From NCBI RefSeq assembly GCF_002939865.1, contig NZ_MDEE01000009.1, positions 1 through 64,000 on the forward strand: 64,000 nucleotides of DNA. Direction: 5' to 3'. The notes under the pieces were generated by a model. It was not told the origin of the DNA and did not search any database. It worked only from the letters and a program-made list of their open reading frames with translations. Shown piece after piece: positions 27,088 to 36,252 of the stretch (the stretch's first letter is position 1; each line of letters starts with the position of its first letter). The translations under genes were made by a program, and so were the position numbers. The stretch comes from Xanthomonas dyei (GTDB lineage: Bacteria > Pseudomonadota > Gammaproteobacteria > Xanthomonadales > Xanthomonadaceae).

Positions 27088-27573
27088 TCAGCATCCAGAT
27101 CCACGACTGACTGCATTACCGGTGAGGGAATAGCACTTGTAAATCTCCCTCTGCTGAACATCGAACTTCCCGGTAAATACAAGAAAACTTGTTCTGCCAT
27201 CCGGCTGCAGATGTATTTGACTAGGTGCTCCAGGAAGGCGATTGACCAGCTGCGCTCCGACAACACCGTGTGTATCACGTTTGACCGCATAGAGCGCACC
27301 CTCGTTGAGACCCACGTGGAGCAGGCCGGTGAACACAAAGATTCCTTGTTCGTTCTTGACAATATCGAGCACGTTTTCTTCAAGAAGCGAGTGGGTTTTT
27401 CCAGCAGCATCGGTGAATTGGAGACGGCCGATCCACTCCCCGCGATCAGTACCGGTCAGCAAGCCGCCAAACGCGGCCACGGCATACTCCGGCTTAGGCG
27501 CCTGTGCAAACACGACGGATGTACCGATCGCCGCCAGGGTGACAGCCAATATCCAGTTGAAAATGGATTTCAT
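27088..27573 (-). CDS. Hypothetical exported protein, 161 aa
   Basis: A signal peptide (MKSIFNWILAVTLAAIGTSVVFAQA) is followed by a beta-rich mature region: EYAVAAFGGLLTGTDRGEWIGRLQFTD, FVFTGLLHVGLNEGALYAVKRD, TSFLVFTGKFDVQQREIYKCYSL. The repeated ...F-T-G... strands suggest a small beta-sandwich in the periplasm. Two Cys at the C-terminus. Family not recognised. ATG 27573 is chosen since the signal starts there; the frame is open 15 codons upstream. Lower GC than neighbours. Confidence 0.65.
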   Translation of the reverse strand: MKSIFNWILAVTLAAIGTSVVFAQAPKPEYAVAAFGGLLTGTDRGEWIGRLQFTDAAGKTHSLLEENVLDIVKNEQGIFVFTGLLHVGLNEGALYAVKRDTHGVVGAQLVNRLPGAPSQIHLQPDGRTSFLVFTGKFDVQQREIYKCYSLTGNAVSRGSGC

Positions 27574-27623
27574 CCGAGCCTCAAAATGCGTTGATCCTGC
27601 ATGCAGAGATCCTGACACGGACC

Positions 27624-27666
27624 AACGATGCTAGGTGGCATCGTTGTGGGGCCCAAACCCCACAAG
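27624..27666. terminator. Two tandem hairpins between convergent/divergent units
   Basis: CAACGATGC-TAGGTG-GCATCGTTG followed by TGTGGGG-CCCAAA-CCCCACA. They lie downstream of purU and upstream of the exported pair, so they may end the purU transcript. Confidence 0.55.
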
Positions 27667-27752
27667 CGATAAGCAAGCCGCTACAACACCTGCAAGGATC
27701 TACATAGACCGGACCAATGCGTAGCCCACTTCATCCATACAGCCACTGCCTC

Positions 27753-28604
27753 TCAGCGAAACACCACCGTGCGATGGCCGTTGAGCAAGATGCGATGCTC
27801 GACATGGCGCCGCACTGCACGCGCCAGCACCAGCGATTCGGTGTCGCTGCCCAGGCGCACCAGATCGCGCGGGGTCATGGCGTGATCCACGCGAGCGACG
27901 TCCTGTTCGATGATCGGGCCTTCGTCCAGATCTTCGGTGACGTAATGCGCGGTGGCGCCGATGATCTTGACCCCGCGCGCGTGCGCTTGGTGGTACGGCT
28001 GCGCGCCCTTGAAGCTGGGCAGGAAGCTGTGATGGATATTGATCGCGCGTCCGGCCAGCGCGCGGCACAGGCCGGGCGAAAGAATTTGCATGTAGCGCGC
28101 CAGCACCACCAGATCGATATGCAGGTCCTCGACCAGGGCGAGCAGCTGCGCTTCCTGCTCGGCGCGCGTGTCTGCGGTCACCGGCAGATGATGAAAGTCG
28201 ACGCCGTAGGACGCGGCCAGCGGTGCGAAATCGGCGTGGTTGGACACCACCGCGACGATATCCACCGGCAACTGCCGGCTATGGGTGCGGAACAGCAGGT
28301 CGTTGAGGCAATGACCCTGCTTGCTCACCAGCACCAGCAGCCGCGCGCGACGGCGCGCGTCGTGCAACTGCCAGTCCATCTCAAACGCGTTGGCCAACAC
28401 CGAAAACTGCTGCTCCAGGGTGGCGATGTCGGTTGATGGCGGTTTGTCGAAATGGACGCGCAAGAAAAAGCGGCCGCTTTCGTCGTCACCGAATTGCTGG
28501 GCGTCGAGGATGTTGCAGGCCAGATCGAACAGCAGCCCGGTGACGCGGTACACGATACCGGTGCGGTCGGGGCAGGACAGCGTAAGAATGTAGTCGGAGC
28601 GCAT
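27753..28604 (-). CDS. purU: Formyltetrahydrofolate deformylase
   Basis: 283 aa. An N-terminal ACT domain (YILTLSCPDRTGIVYRVTG) is followed by the formyltransferase fold with NHADFAPLAASYGVDFHHLPV, ARYMQILSP, the catalytic block NIHHSFLPSFKGAQPYHQAHARGVKIIGAT and the Asp in YVTEDLDEGPII. It hydrolyses 10-formyl-THF to formate and THF, balancing one-carbon units with purine synthesis. Start ATG 28604 (MRSDYIL) fits the family; the upstream TTG in frame does not. Confidence 0.95.
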   Translation of the reverse strand: MRSDYILTLSCPDRTGIVYRVTGLLFDLACNILDAQQFGDDESGRFFLRVHFDKPPSTDIATLEQQFSVLANAFEMDWQLHDARRRARLLVLVSKQGHCLNDLLFRTHSRQLPVDIVAVVSNHADFAPLAASYGVDFHHLPVTADTRAEQEAQLLALVEDLHIDLVVLARYMQILSPGLCRALAGRAINIHHSFLPSFKGAQPYHQAHARGVKIIGATAHYVTEDLDEGPIIEQDVARVDHAMTPRDLVRLGSDTESLVLARAVRRHVEHRILLNGHRTVVFR

Positions 28605-28822
28605 CGGCGCAATGATAGCCAATGGATGACACCGCTGGCGCAGTGCTTGCGTCGGTAACTTTTACGCTGCGACGCGCTGCAAACGTTGAGCCAGCGGCAC
28701 TGCGGCTGTGCGCGATGGCATGGAGCCTGCGTTGCGTGCAGATCGGCCGATCAGCGCACTGCAGGCGTTGCGCTGGTGGCATGCCTCGCCAGACGCGATG
28801 CGCATGCCGCTCCCGATGAAGG

Positions 28823-29215
28823 TCAGCGCGGCGGCAGCCGCAACATCAGTCGCCGATTGATCTCGTCCAGTTGCGCCATCGAGGCCTCCACCGAGGTCTC
28901 CATCGCTTCCTGGGTGGTGATGTGCGCACGCAGATGCGCGGGGTCGGAGAGTTCGCCACGCACCAGAAACACGTTCTCGCCCACCTCGCCGACGTGCCGG
29001 CTGAGCACCACGTAATCCACCTGATCGAAGCCATGCTGCTTGGCCAGCGGCAGCAAGCGTGCGGCCATGCGGACGCTGGCTTCGTCGGTGGGTTTGTTCA
29101 ACTCGGCATCGAGCACGCCCACCGCTTCGCGGATCTGCGCGAACAGAGAGTGGTCCGGATGTTCGGGATGGTCCGGACCCACCGGGCCCTGGTTGACGAA
29201 CGGCTCGGCGGTCAT
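28823..29215 (-). CDS. Stand-alone XVIPCD domain protein
   Basis: 130 aa that align, as far as I can judge by motif, with the C-terminal XVIPCD domain of Xanthomonadales type IV effectors: HPDHSLFAQIREAVGVLD, EASVRMAARLLPLAKQHGFDQVDYVVLS, ENVFLVRGELSDPAHLRAHITT and EASMAQLDEINRR appear in order. In those effectors this domain is recognised by VirD4 of the bacterial-killing type IV system and sits behind a toxin domain. Here no toxin domain precedes it: the protein begins only about 10 residues before the domain. It may be a truncated effector, an adaptor, or a decoy. Start ATG 29215. Confidence 0.75.
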   Translation of the reverse strand: MTAEPFVNQGPVGPDHPEHPDHSLFAQIREAVGVLDAELNKPTDEASVRMAARLLPLAKQHGFDQVDYVVLSRHVGEVGENVFLVRGELSDPAHLRAHITTQEAMETSVEASMAQLDEINRRLMLRLPPR

Positions 29216-29421
29216 CGTGTGCCACCGGCGCAGGTCAGTGCGCGCGGTGTGCGCTCGGTCGAACCGAGCGTGATATGCAGGTGTCGCATCGCATCCTCCC
29301 TGGAGCGGCGGCTGTAACGAGCCGCCATTTTAGAAGGTCTGCTGCATGTTGAGGTGAGCAAGACGCGCCGCGCCGCGCTTTCAAGCGAAGCGCGCGACAC
29401 GCGCGCGCCTCTGCTTGGCCA

Positions 29422-30297
29422 TCAGGCCTGCCCTGCCCGCCGCGCCGACACCTCTGCCAGCACGGCCCAGTCTGCATTGCCATCGCCATGCGCGATGGCG
29501 TCGTCCAGGCTGGCGCGCAGCAGTTCGCCCAACGGCATCGGCACCTGTTTGTCGGCGCCGGCCTGGATGGCCAGGTCCACATCCTTGCGCCCCAGCGTGG
29601 CGGTGAAGCCGGCCGGTGTGTATTGGCGCTGCATGATCAGCTTGCCGTAGCCCTGGTACGCGGGTGCGGCAAACAAGGTAGTGGTAAGCATGCCCAGGAA
29701 TTGGGTGGCGTCCACGCCGTGCCCGCGTGCCAGTGCGCTGGCCTCGGCCATGGCGCCGATGGCGCTGGCAAGGCAGAAGTTGGCCGCCAGTTTCACCGCG
29801 TTGGCCTGCTCCGGGGCATTACCGATGTGCCAGGTCTTTTGCCCCAGCACATCGAACATCGGCTGCACCCGCGCCAGCGCTGCAGCGTCGCCGGCCGCCA
29901 GGATATTGAGCTTGCCTGCCTCGGCCACGTCGACGCGGCCCAGCACCGGTGCGGCAACATAGGCGATGCCGCGCTCGGCGTGCAGTGCGGTCAGCTCGTG
30001 CGCCAGCGCCACCGAGATGGTGGCCATGTTGACGTGCACGCTGCCTGCCGGCAGTGCGTCCAGCACGCCGCCGTCCAGCACGGTCTGACGGACCGCGGTG
30101 TCGTCTGCAAGCATCGAGAACAACAGCGGGCCGTGTGCGGCGCCCACCGGCGCATCCACCACCGTTGCCCCGGCATCACGCAAGGTCTGCGCGCGCTCTG
30201 GCGAGCGGTTCCAGACGCTCACTTCGAAGCCGCCGCGCAGCAGGTTGTGCGCCATCGGCAGGCCCATCGTGCCCAGCCCCAGAAATCCTATCGGCAT
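29422..30297 (-). CDS. Beta-hydroxyacid dehydrogenase (3-hydroxyisobutyrate/tartronate-semialdehyde reductase type)
   Basis: 291 aa. N-terminal Rossmann motif GFLGLGTMGLPMAHNLL binds NAD(P); the catalytic Lys is in ANAVKLAANF (residue about 170). The substrate loop normally DAPVSGG reads AAPVLGR, so substrate choice may differ from GarR/MmsB. C-terminal ATLGRKDVDLAIQ is family-typical. It acts on short hydroxy-acids or semialdehydes in the cytoplasm; which one cannot be told. Start ATG 30297. Adjacent to the flavin oxidoreductase on the same strand (39-base gap). Confidence 0.88.
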   Translation of the reverse strand: MPIGFLGLGTMGLPMAHNLLRGGFEVSVWNRSPERAQTLRDAGATVVDAPVGAAHGPLLFSMLADDTAVRQTVLDGGVLDALPAGSVHVNMATISVALAHELTALHAERGIAYVAAPVLGRVDVAEAGKLNILAAGDAAALARVQPMFDVLGQKTWHIGNAPEQANAVKLAANFCLASAIGAMAEASALARGHGVDATQFLGMLTTTLFAAPAYQGYGKLIMQRQYTPAGFTATLGRKDVDLAIQAGADKQVPMPLGELLRASLDDAIAHGDGNADWAVLAEVSARRAGQA

Positions 30298-30336
30298 GCG
30301 TGTGCTTCCTCTTCGGTATGACGTCGGTGACGTGGG

Positions 30337-31455
30337 TCAGCTGGCGAACACGCCGCGTGCATCGCGCGGTTCGCAGCGCAGATATTGCGGCGCCGGTGTG
30401 ACCGATGCACCCAGCGCAGCGGCGGCATGCCACGGCCAGCGCGGGTCGTACAAGATGCCGCGTGCGAGCGCGATTGCGTCGGCCTGGCCGTCTTGCACAA
30501 TCGCCTCGGCCTGCGCCGGCTCGGTGATCAGGCCCACGCCGATCACCGGCATCGTGACCTGCGCACGGATCTCCTGCGCAAACGGAATCTGATAGCCGGC
30601 CTGTACCGGAATCTGCTGACGCGGGTCCAGCCCGCCACTGGAGACATGGATGTACTGCGCGCCACGTGCATCCAGCGCCTTGGACAAGGCGATGCTCTGC
30701 TCCAGATCCCAGCCGCCTTCCACCCAATCGGTGGCCGAAATGCGCACGCCGACCGCGATGCGCTCGGACACTGCCGCACGTACCGCCTCGAAGATGCGCA
30801 GCGTCAGGCGCATGCGGTTTTCCAGCGAGCCGCCATACGCGTCGCTGCGCTGATTGCTCAGCGGCGACAGGAACTGATGCATCAGATAGCCATGCGCGGC
30901 ATGCAGTTCGATCAGCTCCAGACCCAGGCGTTCGGCGCGGGTGGCCGCGGTGACGAACGCGGCAACCACCGCATCGATCCCGGCCTCGTCCAACGCCTGC
31001 GGCGACGGTTTGCCCGGATTGAACGGCTGCGCCGAGGCAGACACGGTCTGCCAGCCATGCGCGTGATCGGGGGCGATGGCCTTGCCACCCTTCCACGGCA
31101 GATCGGTGGAGGCCTTGCGACCGGCATGCGCCAGCTGGATGCCCACCGGCATCGGCGACCAGCGTCGCACCGACTGCAGCACCTCATCCAGCGCTTGCTC
31201 GGTGGCGTCGTCGTACAAGCCGAGATCGGCGTAACTGATGCGCCCTTCCGGCAGCACCGCAGCGGCCTCCAGGATCAACAGCCCCGCACCCGATTGCGAC
31301 AGCGTGCCCAGATGGATGCGGTGCCAATCGCTGGCGCGGCCGTCCTGTGCGGAGTACTGGCACATCGGCGCGATGACGATACGGTTGGCGAGCGCGAGCG
31401 GGCCGAAGGCGATGGGGGTGAACAACTGGCTCAAGGCAGCATCCAGACGCGACAT
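30337..31455 (-). CDS. Old-yellow-enzyme NADH:flavin oxidoreductase (YqjM/XenA type)
   Basis: 372 aa. [25 protein letters not shown] is the OYE start with the Cys that tunes FMN in the YqjM group; HAGRK, the proton-relay pair in [22 protein letters not shown], and [15 protein letters not shown] complete the pattern. It reduces activated C=C bonds (enones, nitro compounds) with NAD(P)H. ATG 31455 ([10 protein letters not shown]) is chosen; the frame is open 16 codons upstream with no ribosome site. Same strand as the dehydrogenase and the sirtuin gene. Confidence 0.92.
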   Translation of the reverse strand: MSRLDAALSQLFTPIAFGPLALANRIVIAPMCQYSAQDGRASDWHRIHLGTLSQSGAGLLILEAAAVLPEGRISYADLGLYDDATEQALDEVLQSVRRWSPMPVGIQLAHAGRKASTDLPWKGGKAIAPDHAHGWQTVSASAQPFNPGKPSPQALDEAGIDAVVAAFVTAATRAERLGLELIELHAAHGYLMHQFLSPLSNQRSDAYGGSLENRMRLTLRIFEAVRAAVSERIAVGVRISATDWVEGGWDLEQSIALSKALDARGAQYIHVSSGGLDPRQQIPVQAGYQIPFAQEIRAQVTMPVIGVGLITEPAQAEAIVQDGQADAIALARGILYDPRWPWHAAAALGASVTPAPQYLRCEPRDARGVFAS

Positions 31456-31515
31456 GGGGACGCCCATTGCACTGCGCCACGCGTCGCCGCACAACCGCTG
31501 CAATGGATCACTGCG

Positions 31516-32400
31516 TCATGCAGAGCGCGTACTGTCGTACCTGGCCGGCGCGCTGTGCAGCGGGTCCGGTGGCTGCTGCAGGAAAGCCAGCGCCTGCGCG
31601 CACGACTGCTCCACCTTCAGGCTGAGCAAGTCGTCGGCGCGGGTACGCCCGAAGTTCAGCGCGGCAATCGGCAGGCCGTTGCGCGCGGCAGTCTGCACGA
31701 AGCGAAAGCCCGAATACACCATCAGCGACGAGCCCACCACCAGCACCGCATCGGCGGCCTGCAAATGCGCAAACGCACGCTCCACACGCTCGCGCGGCAC
31801 GTTCTCGCCGAAGAACACCACATCCGGCTTGAGCACACCGCCACACTCCGGGCACGGCGGCACCACGAAGGTCTCGAAGGCGACATCGTCCAGATCCGCA
31901 TCGCCATCAGGCGCCTGCGCCGCGTCCAGCGTGGCCCATCCGGGATTGTCACGCTCCAGCAGCAGCTGAAACTCGGTGCGCGGCATGCGCCGCTCGCAGC
32001 CCATGCACCGCACCACATCGAGCCGGCCGTGCAGGTCGATCACCGCGGCGCTGCCGGCGGCCTGATGCAGGCGGTCCACGTTCTGGGTGAGCAACACTTC
32101 CAGTTGCCCGCGCGCTTCCAACGCGGCCAATGCGTGATGGGTGGCATTGGGTTGTGCCAGCCCGAAGCGCGGCCAGCCGACCAGGCTGCGCGCCCAATAG
32201 CGTTGCCGCGTGGACAGCTCGCCCATGAAGGCCTGAAACGTCACCGGTTGCGGACGCTTCCAGCCGCCCTGCAGATCGCGGTAATCGGGGATGCCCGAGT
32301 CGGTGCTGCAACCGGCGCCGGTGAGCACGAACAGGCGCTGGTGGCGCTCGATGAACGCCTGCAGCGCATCGCCGGTGTGGTCGGTCAGGCCCGTCATCAT
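31516..32400 (-). CDS. Class II sirtuin NAD-dependent deacylase
   Basis: 294 aa. [16 protein letters not shown] (NAD-binding), [14 protein letters not shown], catalytic His in DLHGRLDVV, two zinc Cys pairs (RCMGCERR and PPCPECGG) and [18 protein letters not shown]. The CST in the first motif places it with SIRT4-like class II members. It removes acyl groups from protein lysines, consuming NAD. Two adjacent ATG codons (32400, 32397). Lies 60 bases upstream of the flavin oxidoreductase on the same strand. Confidence 0.93.
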   Translation of the reverse strand: MMTGLTDHTGDALQAFIERHQRLFVLTGAGCSTDSGIPDYRDLQGGWKRPQPVTFQAFMGELSTRQRYWARSLVGWPRFGLAQPNATHHALAALEARGQLEVLLTQNVDRLHQAAGSAAVIDLHGRLDVVRCMGCERRMPRTEFQLLLERDNPGWATLDAAQAPDGDADLDDVAFETFVVPPCPECGGVLKPDVVFFGENVPRERVERAFAHLQAADAVLVVGSSLMVYSGFRFVQTAARNGLPIAALNFGRTRADDLLSLKVEQSCAQALAFLQQPPDPLHSAPARYDSTRSA

Positions 32401-32906
32401 GCAACTCCGTTAGCGGTGAGATCACTGTGCAACACCTTGGCGTGACGCGCTTGCAGCGGTGCAACATGTTCAGCCGGTGCACTGCTGGCAGTGGGCGTCG
32501 TGCAAGACGCGCGCAGCATGCCATCGTGGTGTCTGCAGCACAGGGTACGACCGGTCGGTTGCGGTGGATGCAGATGCAGGTGCATCGGCAGGCAACACGC
32601 GGGTCTGTCGCACACGATGGGGCCGTGCAGGCCAATTCCAAGCCGACGCCTGCGGCGGACTCAGGCGCCGCATCTGCGACAAGGCAGTATGCAGTTGCGG
32701 GTTTGCGCCTGTCGCTCGTTGTGTGCCTGCAGGCAGGGGACCGCGCGTGTACAGCGTGGCCCGGTGATTGCGTGCAGCGCCATATGGCGACCATGCCACA
32801 CATCCAAAGCGCAGCGATGTCAGGGTGGGCGACGGCCATCGTTTCAAGATGCTTTGCATCGCGAAATCTGCCATCGCGCGGTGCACACATGGCCCGCAAT
32901 CGGCCG
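32401..32906. other. Intergenic, no gene seen
   Basis: About 500 bases between the sirtuin start and the VOC gene remnant. Long frames on the plus strand are shadows of GC-rich DNA; no coding signal is supported. Confidence 0.5.
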
Positions 32907-33310
32907 TTACAGCAAGCTGCTGACCTCGATCAGGTCGGCATCCGGGTCGCAGCGGGGATCGATAACACCGCGCAGGTTGCGTCGCTGCGCTGGATCGGGC
33001 CCTGCTCGATGGTGACGCCGGCAGCGACGATGTGGTCCTGCGCCTGCTGCTGCTGCGCAGTTGCGATGATCAGGCCCAGATCGGCCGATCAGGGCGTCGG
33101 CACGCGTGCCTTGGGGTCGAACGCGCGCCCGGCAGCGTGCAGATTGATCTTCTGCTGCCCGAAGGCCAGCGCAGGCCAGCGCAGGCCAGCCTTCGCCAAA
33201 CTCACCACCTGCATACCGGGCACGCGCGCATCAAAGTCGCAGGTGGCCTGCACGTCGGCAACGGTAAGCAACAAGTGGTCGAGCCGCGCGATCCGCCTGT
33301 CATTCGCCAC
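32907..33310 (-). pseudogene. Broken VOC/glyoxalase family gene
   Basis: From GTG 33310 the frame reads VANDRRIARLDHLLLTVADVQATCDF and LAFGQQKINLHAAGRAFDPKARVPTP, the first half of a VOC protein, then hits a stop at about 33089. The rest is still visible in other frames: ADLGLIIAT, AAGVTIEQGPIQRSDA and a final DPDADLIEVSSLL ending at TAA 32909-32907. At least two frame changes are needed to rebuild it. The start overlaps the end of the transporter gene, itself interrupted. Confidence 0.8.
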
Positions 33311-34574
33311 GCGCAGGATGCGGCGCAAAGCGGCCATACGGGCGTGCGTCGTCCGCGCGTTGGCGCAACACATGCGCGGCGGCAAACGCCAGCACCAGCA
33401 ACGTCAGGCACATGCCGACCAACCCGGGCCAACCGCCGTGCTGCCAGAACCAGCCACCAAGCGCGCCGATCACGCTGGAGCCGGCGTAATACGCCAGCAG
33501 ATACAGCGACGCAGCATGACTGCGGTGCGCGCCGCCGAGCCGGCTCACCCAGGCGCTGGCCGCCGAATGCGCGATAAAAAAACCGATCGTCAGCAACACG
33601 ATGCCGCCCACCACCAGCGCCAGCGCATGCGCCAGCGTCAGCGCCACGCCGAGCACGCACAGCACGATGCCGGCACTGACCACCGGCCCGCGACCGAACC
33701 GATCCGACGCCGCCCCTGCCACCGACGAGCTGACGATGCCGAACACGTAGGCACTGAAGATCATGCCGATCTGGCTCTGGCTCAGGCCGAATTCCGGCCC
33801 GCCCAACCGGAACCCGGCTTAGTTGTAGAGACTGACGAACACGCCCATCAACAGGAACGGCAACGCGAACAACCACGGCAGATTGCGATCGCGCAGATGC
33901 CCGGCCCAGGCACGCAGATGGAACTGCAGGTTGACCCCATGCCGACGCACGAAATGCCGCGACGGCGGCAGCAACCACACAAACGCGACGGCACACAGCA
34001 GGTCGAACCCACTCAACAGCGCCAGCGCGGTGCGCCAGTCGGTGTGGTCGGTCAGTACGCTCATCATGATGCGCCCGCTCATGCCGCCGAATGCATTGCC
34101 GGCCACATACAGGCCGGTGGCCGCGCCAAGTTTGTTGGCCGGCAGTTCTTCGCCCAGATACACCATCGCTACCGCCGGCACGCCGCCCAACGCGATGCCG
34201 GACAGGGTACGTACTGCCACCAGCGCGCCCCAGTGCGGCAGGAACGCTGCGATGAGGTTCAGCACCGCGGCCAGCGCGATGGAAGCGAACATCAGCCCGC
34301 GCCGGCCCAGGTTTTCCGAAACCGCACCGGCGCAGAAGATCGCCACGGCCAGCCCGCCGGTGGCCAGCGACAGCGGCAGCGAGGCGGTGGCCGCATCCAC
34401 ACCGAAGGCGCGTGCGAACTCCGGCAGCACCGGCTGCACGCTGTAAAGCAGCGAGAAGGTGGCAAAGCCGGCCAGAAACAATGCCAGCCGGATGCGGCCA
34501 GTGGCGGGCGCCGCGATCTGGGGGACGGCGGCACTGGCCGGTAGGGCGCTGGAGCGAGAATCGGGAGCAGGCAC
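33300..34574 (-). pseudogene. MFS transporter interrupted by an in-frame stop
   Basis: A 12-helix MFS protein of the YnfM/CynX type is encoded in one frame of 425 codons, but a TAA at 33821-33819 stops it after about 251 residues, between VFVSLYN and AGFRLGGPEFG. The part beyond it stays open and well conserved down to the stop at 33300 (SQIGMIFSAYVFGIVSSSVAGAASDRFGRG). The first half has the MFS loop AVSENLGRRGLM. A single base change would restore the gene, so the loss is recent or a sequencing error. Start GTG 34574 is proposed because longer frames run into the divergent LysR gene. Confidence 0.85.
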
Positions 34575-34631
34575 GGGTATCTGGATGAGACCGGGGACGG
34601 GGAGTATTCGCCCGCCACCACCCCCTGTCCA

Positions 34632-34659
34632 ATATATGATGCTGGCAGTTGCCATATAT
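34632..34659. promoter_or_regulatory. Candidate LysR-type operator
   Basis: ATATATG and CATATAT, an inverted repeat with 14 bases between, ends 13 bases before the LysR start in the divergent promoter region with the MFS gene. AT-rich against a GC-rich background. Confidence 0.5.
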
Positions 34660-34671
34660 GAAACAGATACC

Positions 34672-35559
34672 ATGGAGCTGCGTCACCTGCGCTATTTCCT
34701 GGCGGTTGCCGAGGAAGGCAACTTCACCCGCGCTGCGGCACGGGTCGGCATCGGCCAGCCGCCGCTGAGCCAGCAGATCCAGACACTGGAGCGCGAGCTG
34801 GGTACGCCACTGTTCCGCCGCACGCACAGCGGCGCGGAACTGACGCCGGCCGGCGAGGCCTTTCTGGGCGAAGTGCGCCGGGTGCTGGCCGATGTGGAGC
34901 GCGCCGCCGAAACCGCCCGGCGTGTGGCGCGCGGCGAATCCGGCCGGCTGCGCATGGGCTTCACCGCCTCGGCCGCCTTCAGCCCCGTGGTGCCGCGCCT
35001 GATCCGCGACTTCCGCCGGCAATGGCCGCAGGTCGAACTGCTGCTGGAAGAAACCAACACCGCCAGCCTGCTGGTAGGCCTGGCCGATGGCCGCCTGGAT
35101 GCGGCGTTCGTCCGCTACGGACTGAGCACGCCACCGGACCTGCAGCTACTGCGCTTTGCCGATGAGCCGATGAAGATCGCGGTGCCGGCCGCGCATCCGC
35201 TGGCCGCCCACCACAGCGCGCCGTTGGCGGCGTTGGCCGGCGAGCCGTTCATCCTGTTTCCGCGCAGCTTCGGTTCGAGCCTGTACGACGAAATCCTCGC
35301 CGCCTGCCGCGAGTCCGGCGTGACCTTGCGTATCACCCAGGAGGCGCCGCAGATGTCATCGATCATCAACCTGGTCGCCGCCGAACTGGGCGTGTCGGTG
35401 GTGCCCGCCTCCACCGCGCAACTGCAGCGTCCCGGGGTGCGCTACCTGGATATCGAAGGGCGCATGCCGCTGGCGCGCCTGGCCCTGGCGGTTGCACCGG
35501 GCGCGCTGGACAGCGCTCCGCTGGTGCGCCATCTATGGGCGCTGGCAGAACTGCTTTGA
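34672..35559 (+). CDS. LysR-family transcriptional regulator
   Basis: 295 aa. Canonical N-terminal winged helix: ELRHLRYFLAVAEEGNFTRAAARVGIGQPPLSQQIQTLERELGTPLFRR, followed by the periplasmic-binding-like effector domain (RLRMGFTASAAFSPVVPRLIRDF, ILFPRSFGSSLYDEI). This is the aromatic-compound-responsive subfamily (BenM/CatM-like). Start ATG 34672. It faces the interrupted MFS gene, presumably its target, so its regulon may be partly lost. Confidence 0.93.
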   Translation: MELRHLRYFLAVAEEGNFTRAAARVGIGQPPLSQQIQTLERELGTPLFRRTHSGAELTPAGEAFLGEVRRVLADVERAAETARRVARGESGRLRMGFTASAAFSPVVPRLIRDFRRQWPQVELLLEETNTASLLVGLADGRLDAAFVRYGLSTPPDLQLLRFADEPMKIAVPAAHPLAAHHSAPLAALAGEPFILFPRSFGSSLYDEILAACRESGVTLRITQEAPQMSSIINLVAAELGVSVVPASTAQLQRPGVRYLDIEGRMPLARLALAVAPGALDSAPLVRHLWALAELL

Positions 35560-35688
35560 GCGATGGCCTCGGGCGCAGCTTGCGTCAGCCTGGGGAGCGA
35601 GGATCAACGTCGTGCTCGAACAGACGTGAGCGCTCCTCGCCTGTGCCCGACATCAACTGCGACAGATCACCTTCAGACCTGGTCAGAT

Positions 35689-36252
35689 TCAGCGTCGGAC
35701 ACGGGGTTCACCTAACCTCAAGGTGGCAAGCAATGCCGGGCGTATCGAATCAAAGCCTCCGGGATTCTTATTTTCAAACATTCTCTTAAGCGTATCCGCT
35801 TGCATTTGCATGAGTTCCAGCTCCTCTTCCCATCTTTCAGAACTCGGATCGGCAGTGAGGTTGGGATCCATCTCGCGAATCAACTCCTTTTGAATTTGCT
35901 CCAGGCGTGGCTGCTTTTCTTCAAATTTACGTGCCAGCTCCGCATCTCCTCTCTGCAACAAGGCACTTTGCAGTTCCCCCCAACGACTGATAAGCAAAGT
36001 TGCGTCCTCCTTCAGCTCGCCCAGCCGTTTATGTTCCTTTTGCCGCATCCGCTCCAGCCGCTCTCTTGCCGTGGCGATGGCTGGAGTAGACGGGCTGGAT
36101 CGCCTAGATACGGGGGGGCGACGCAACGCTACGAACCGGTGATCCGCCTCTACGCTACCGTCGGCACCAGAGGACACGGTTGAGCTGCCGCCAGGAATCT
36201 CCAGTGGCGGGTTTGTACGTGCTGAAGAGGCAGGCTTTATGGAATTTTCCAT
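35689..36252 (-). CDS. Candidate type III secreted effector, 187 aa
   Basis: No family recognised. The first 50 residues are rich in Ser, Pro, Thr and Gly with almost no acidic residues (MENSIKPASSARTNPPLEIP), the profile of Xanthomonas type III secretion signals. Residues about 60-160 form a long charged helix or coiled coil (ERLERMRQKEHKRLGELK; AELARKFEEKQPRLEQIQKE). GC content is near 52%, well below the neighbours. GGAG stands 7 bases before ATG 36252. About 83 bases upstream is CACGC-N15-TTCGC, an imperfect PIP box (TTCGC-N15-TTCGC). Alternatively an ordinary cytoplasmic coiled-coil protein. Confidence 0.55.
   Translation of the reverse strand: MENSIKPASSARTNPPLEIPGGSSTVSSGADGSVEADHRFVALRRPPVSRRSSPSTPAIATARERLERMRQKEHKRLGELKEDATLLISRWGELQSALLQRGDAELARKFEEKQPRLEQIQKELIREMDPNLTADPSSERWEEELELMQMQADTLKRMFENKNPGGFDSIRPALLATLRLGEPRVRR

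Noticed and set aside
30385-32445. Long plus-strand open frame of about 690 codons
   Set aside because: It lies opposite the flavin oxidoreductase and sirtuin genes, both with complete catalytic motifs, and its translation is His/Arg/Gln-rich without domains: an antisense shadow of GC-rich coding DNA.
32427-34544. Plus-strand open frame of about 705 codons
   Set aside because: Opposite the interrupted MFS gene and VOC remnant; low-complexity Arg/Gln/His translation and no start signal.
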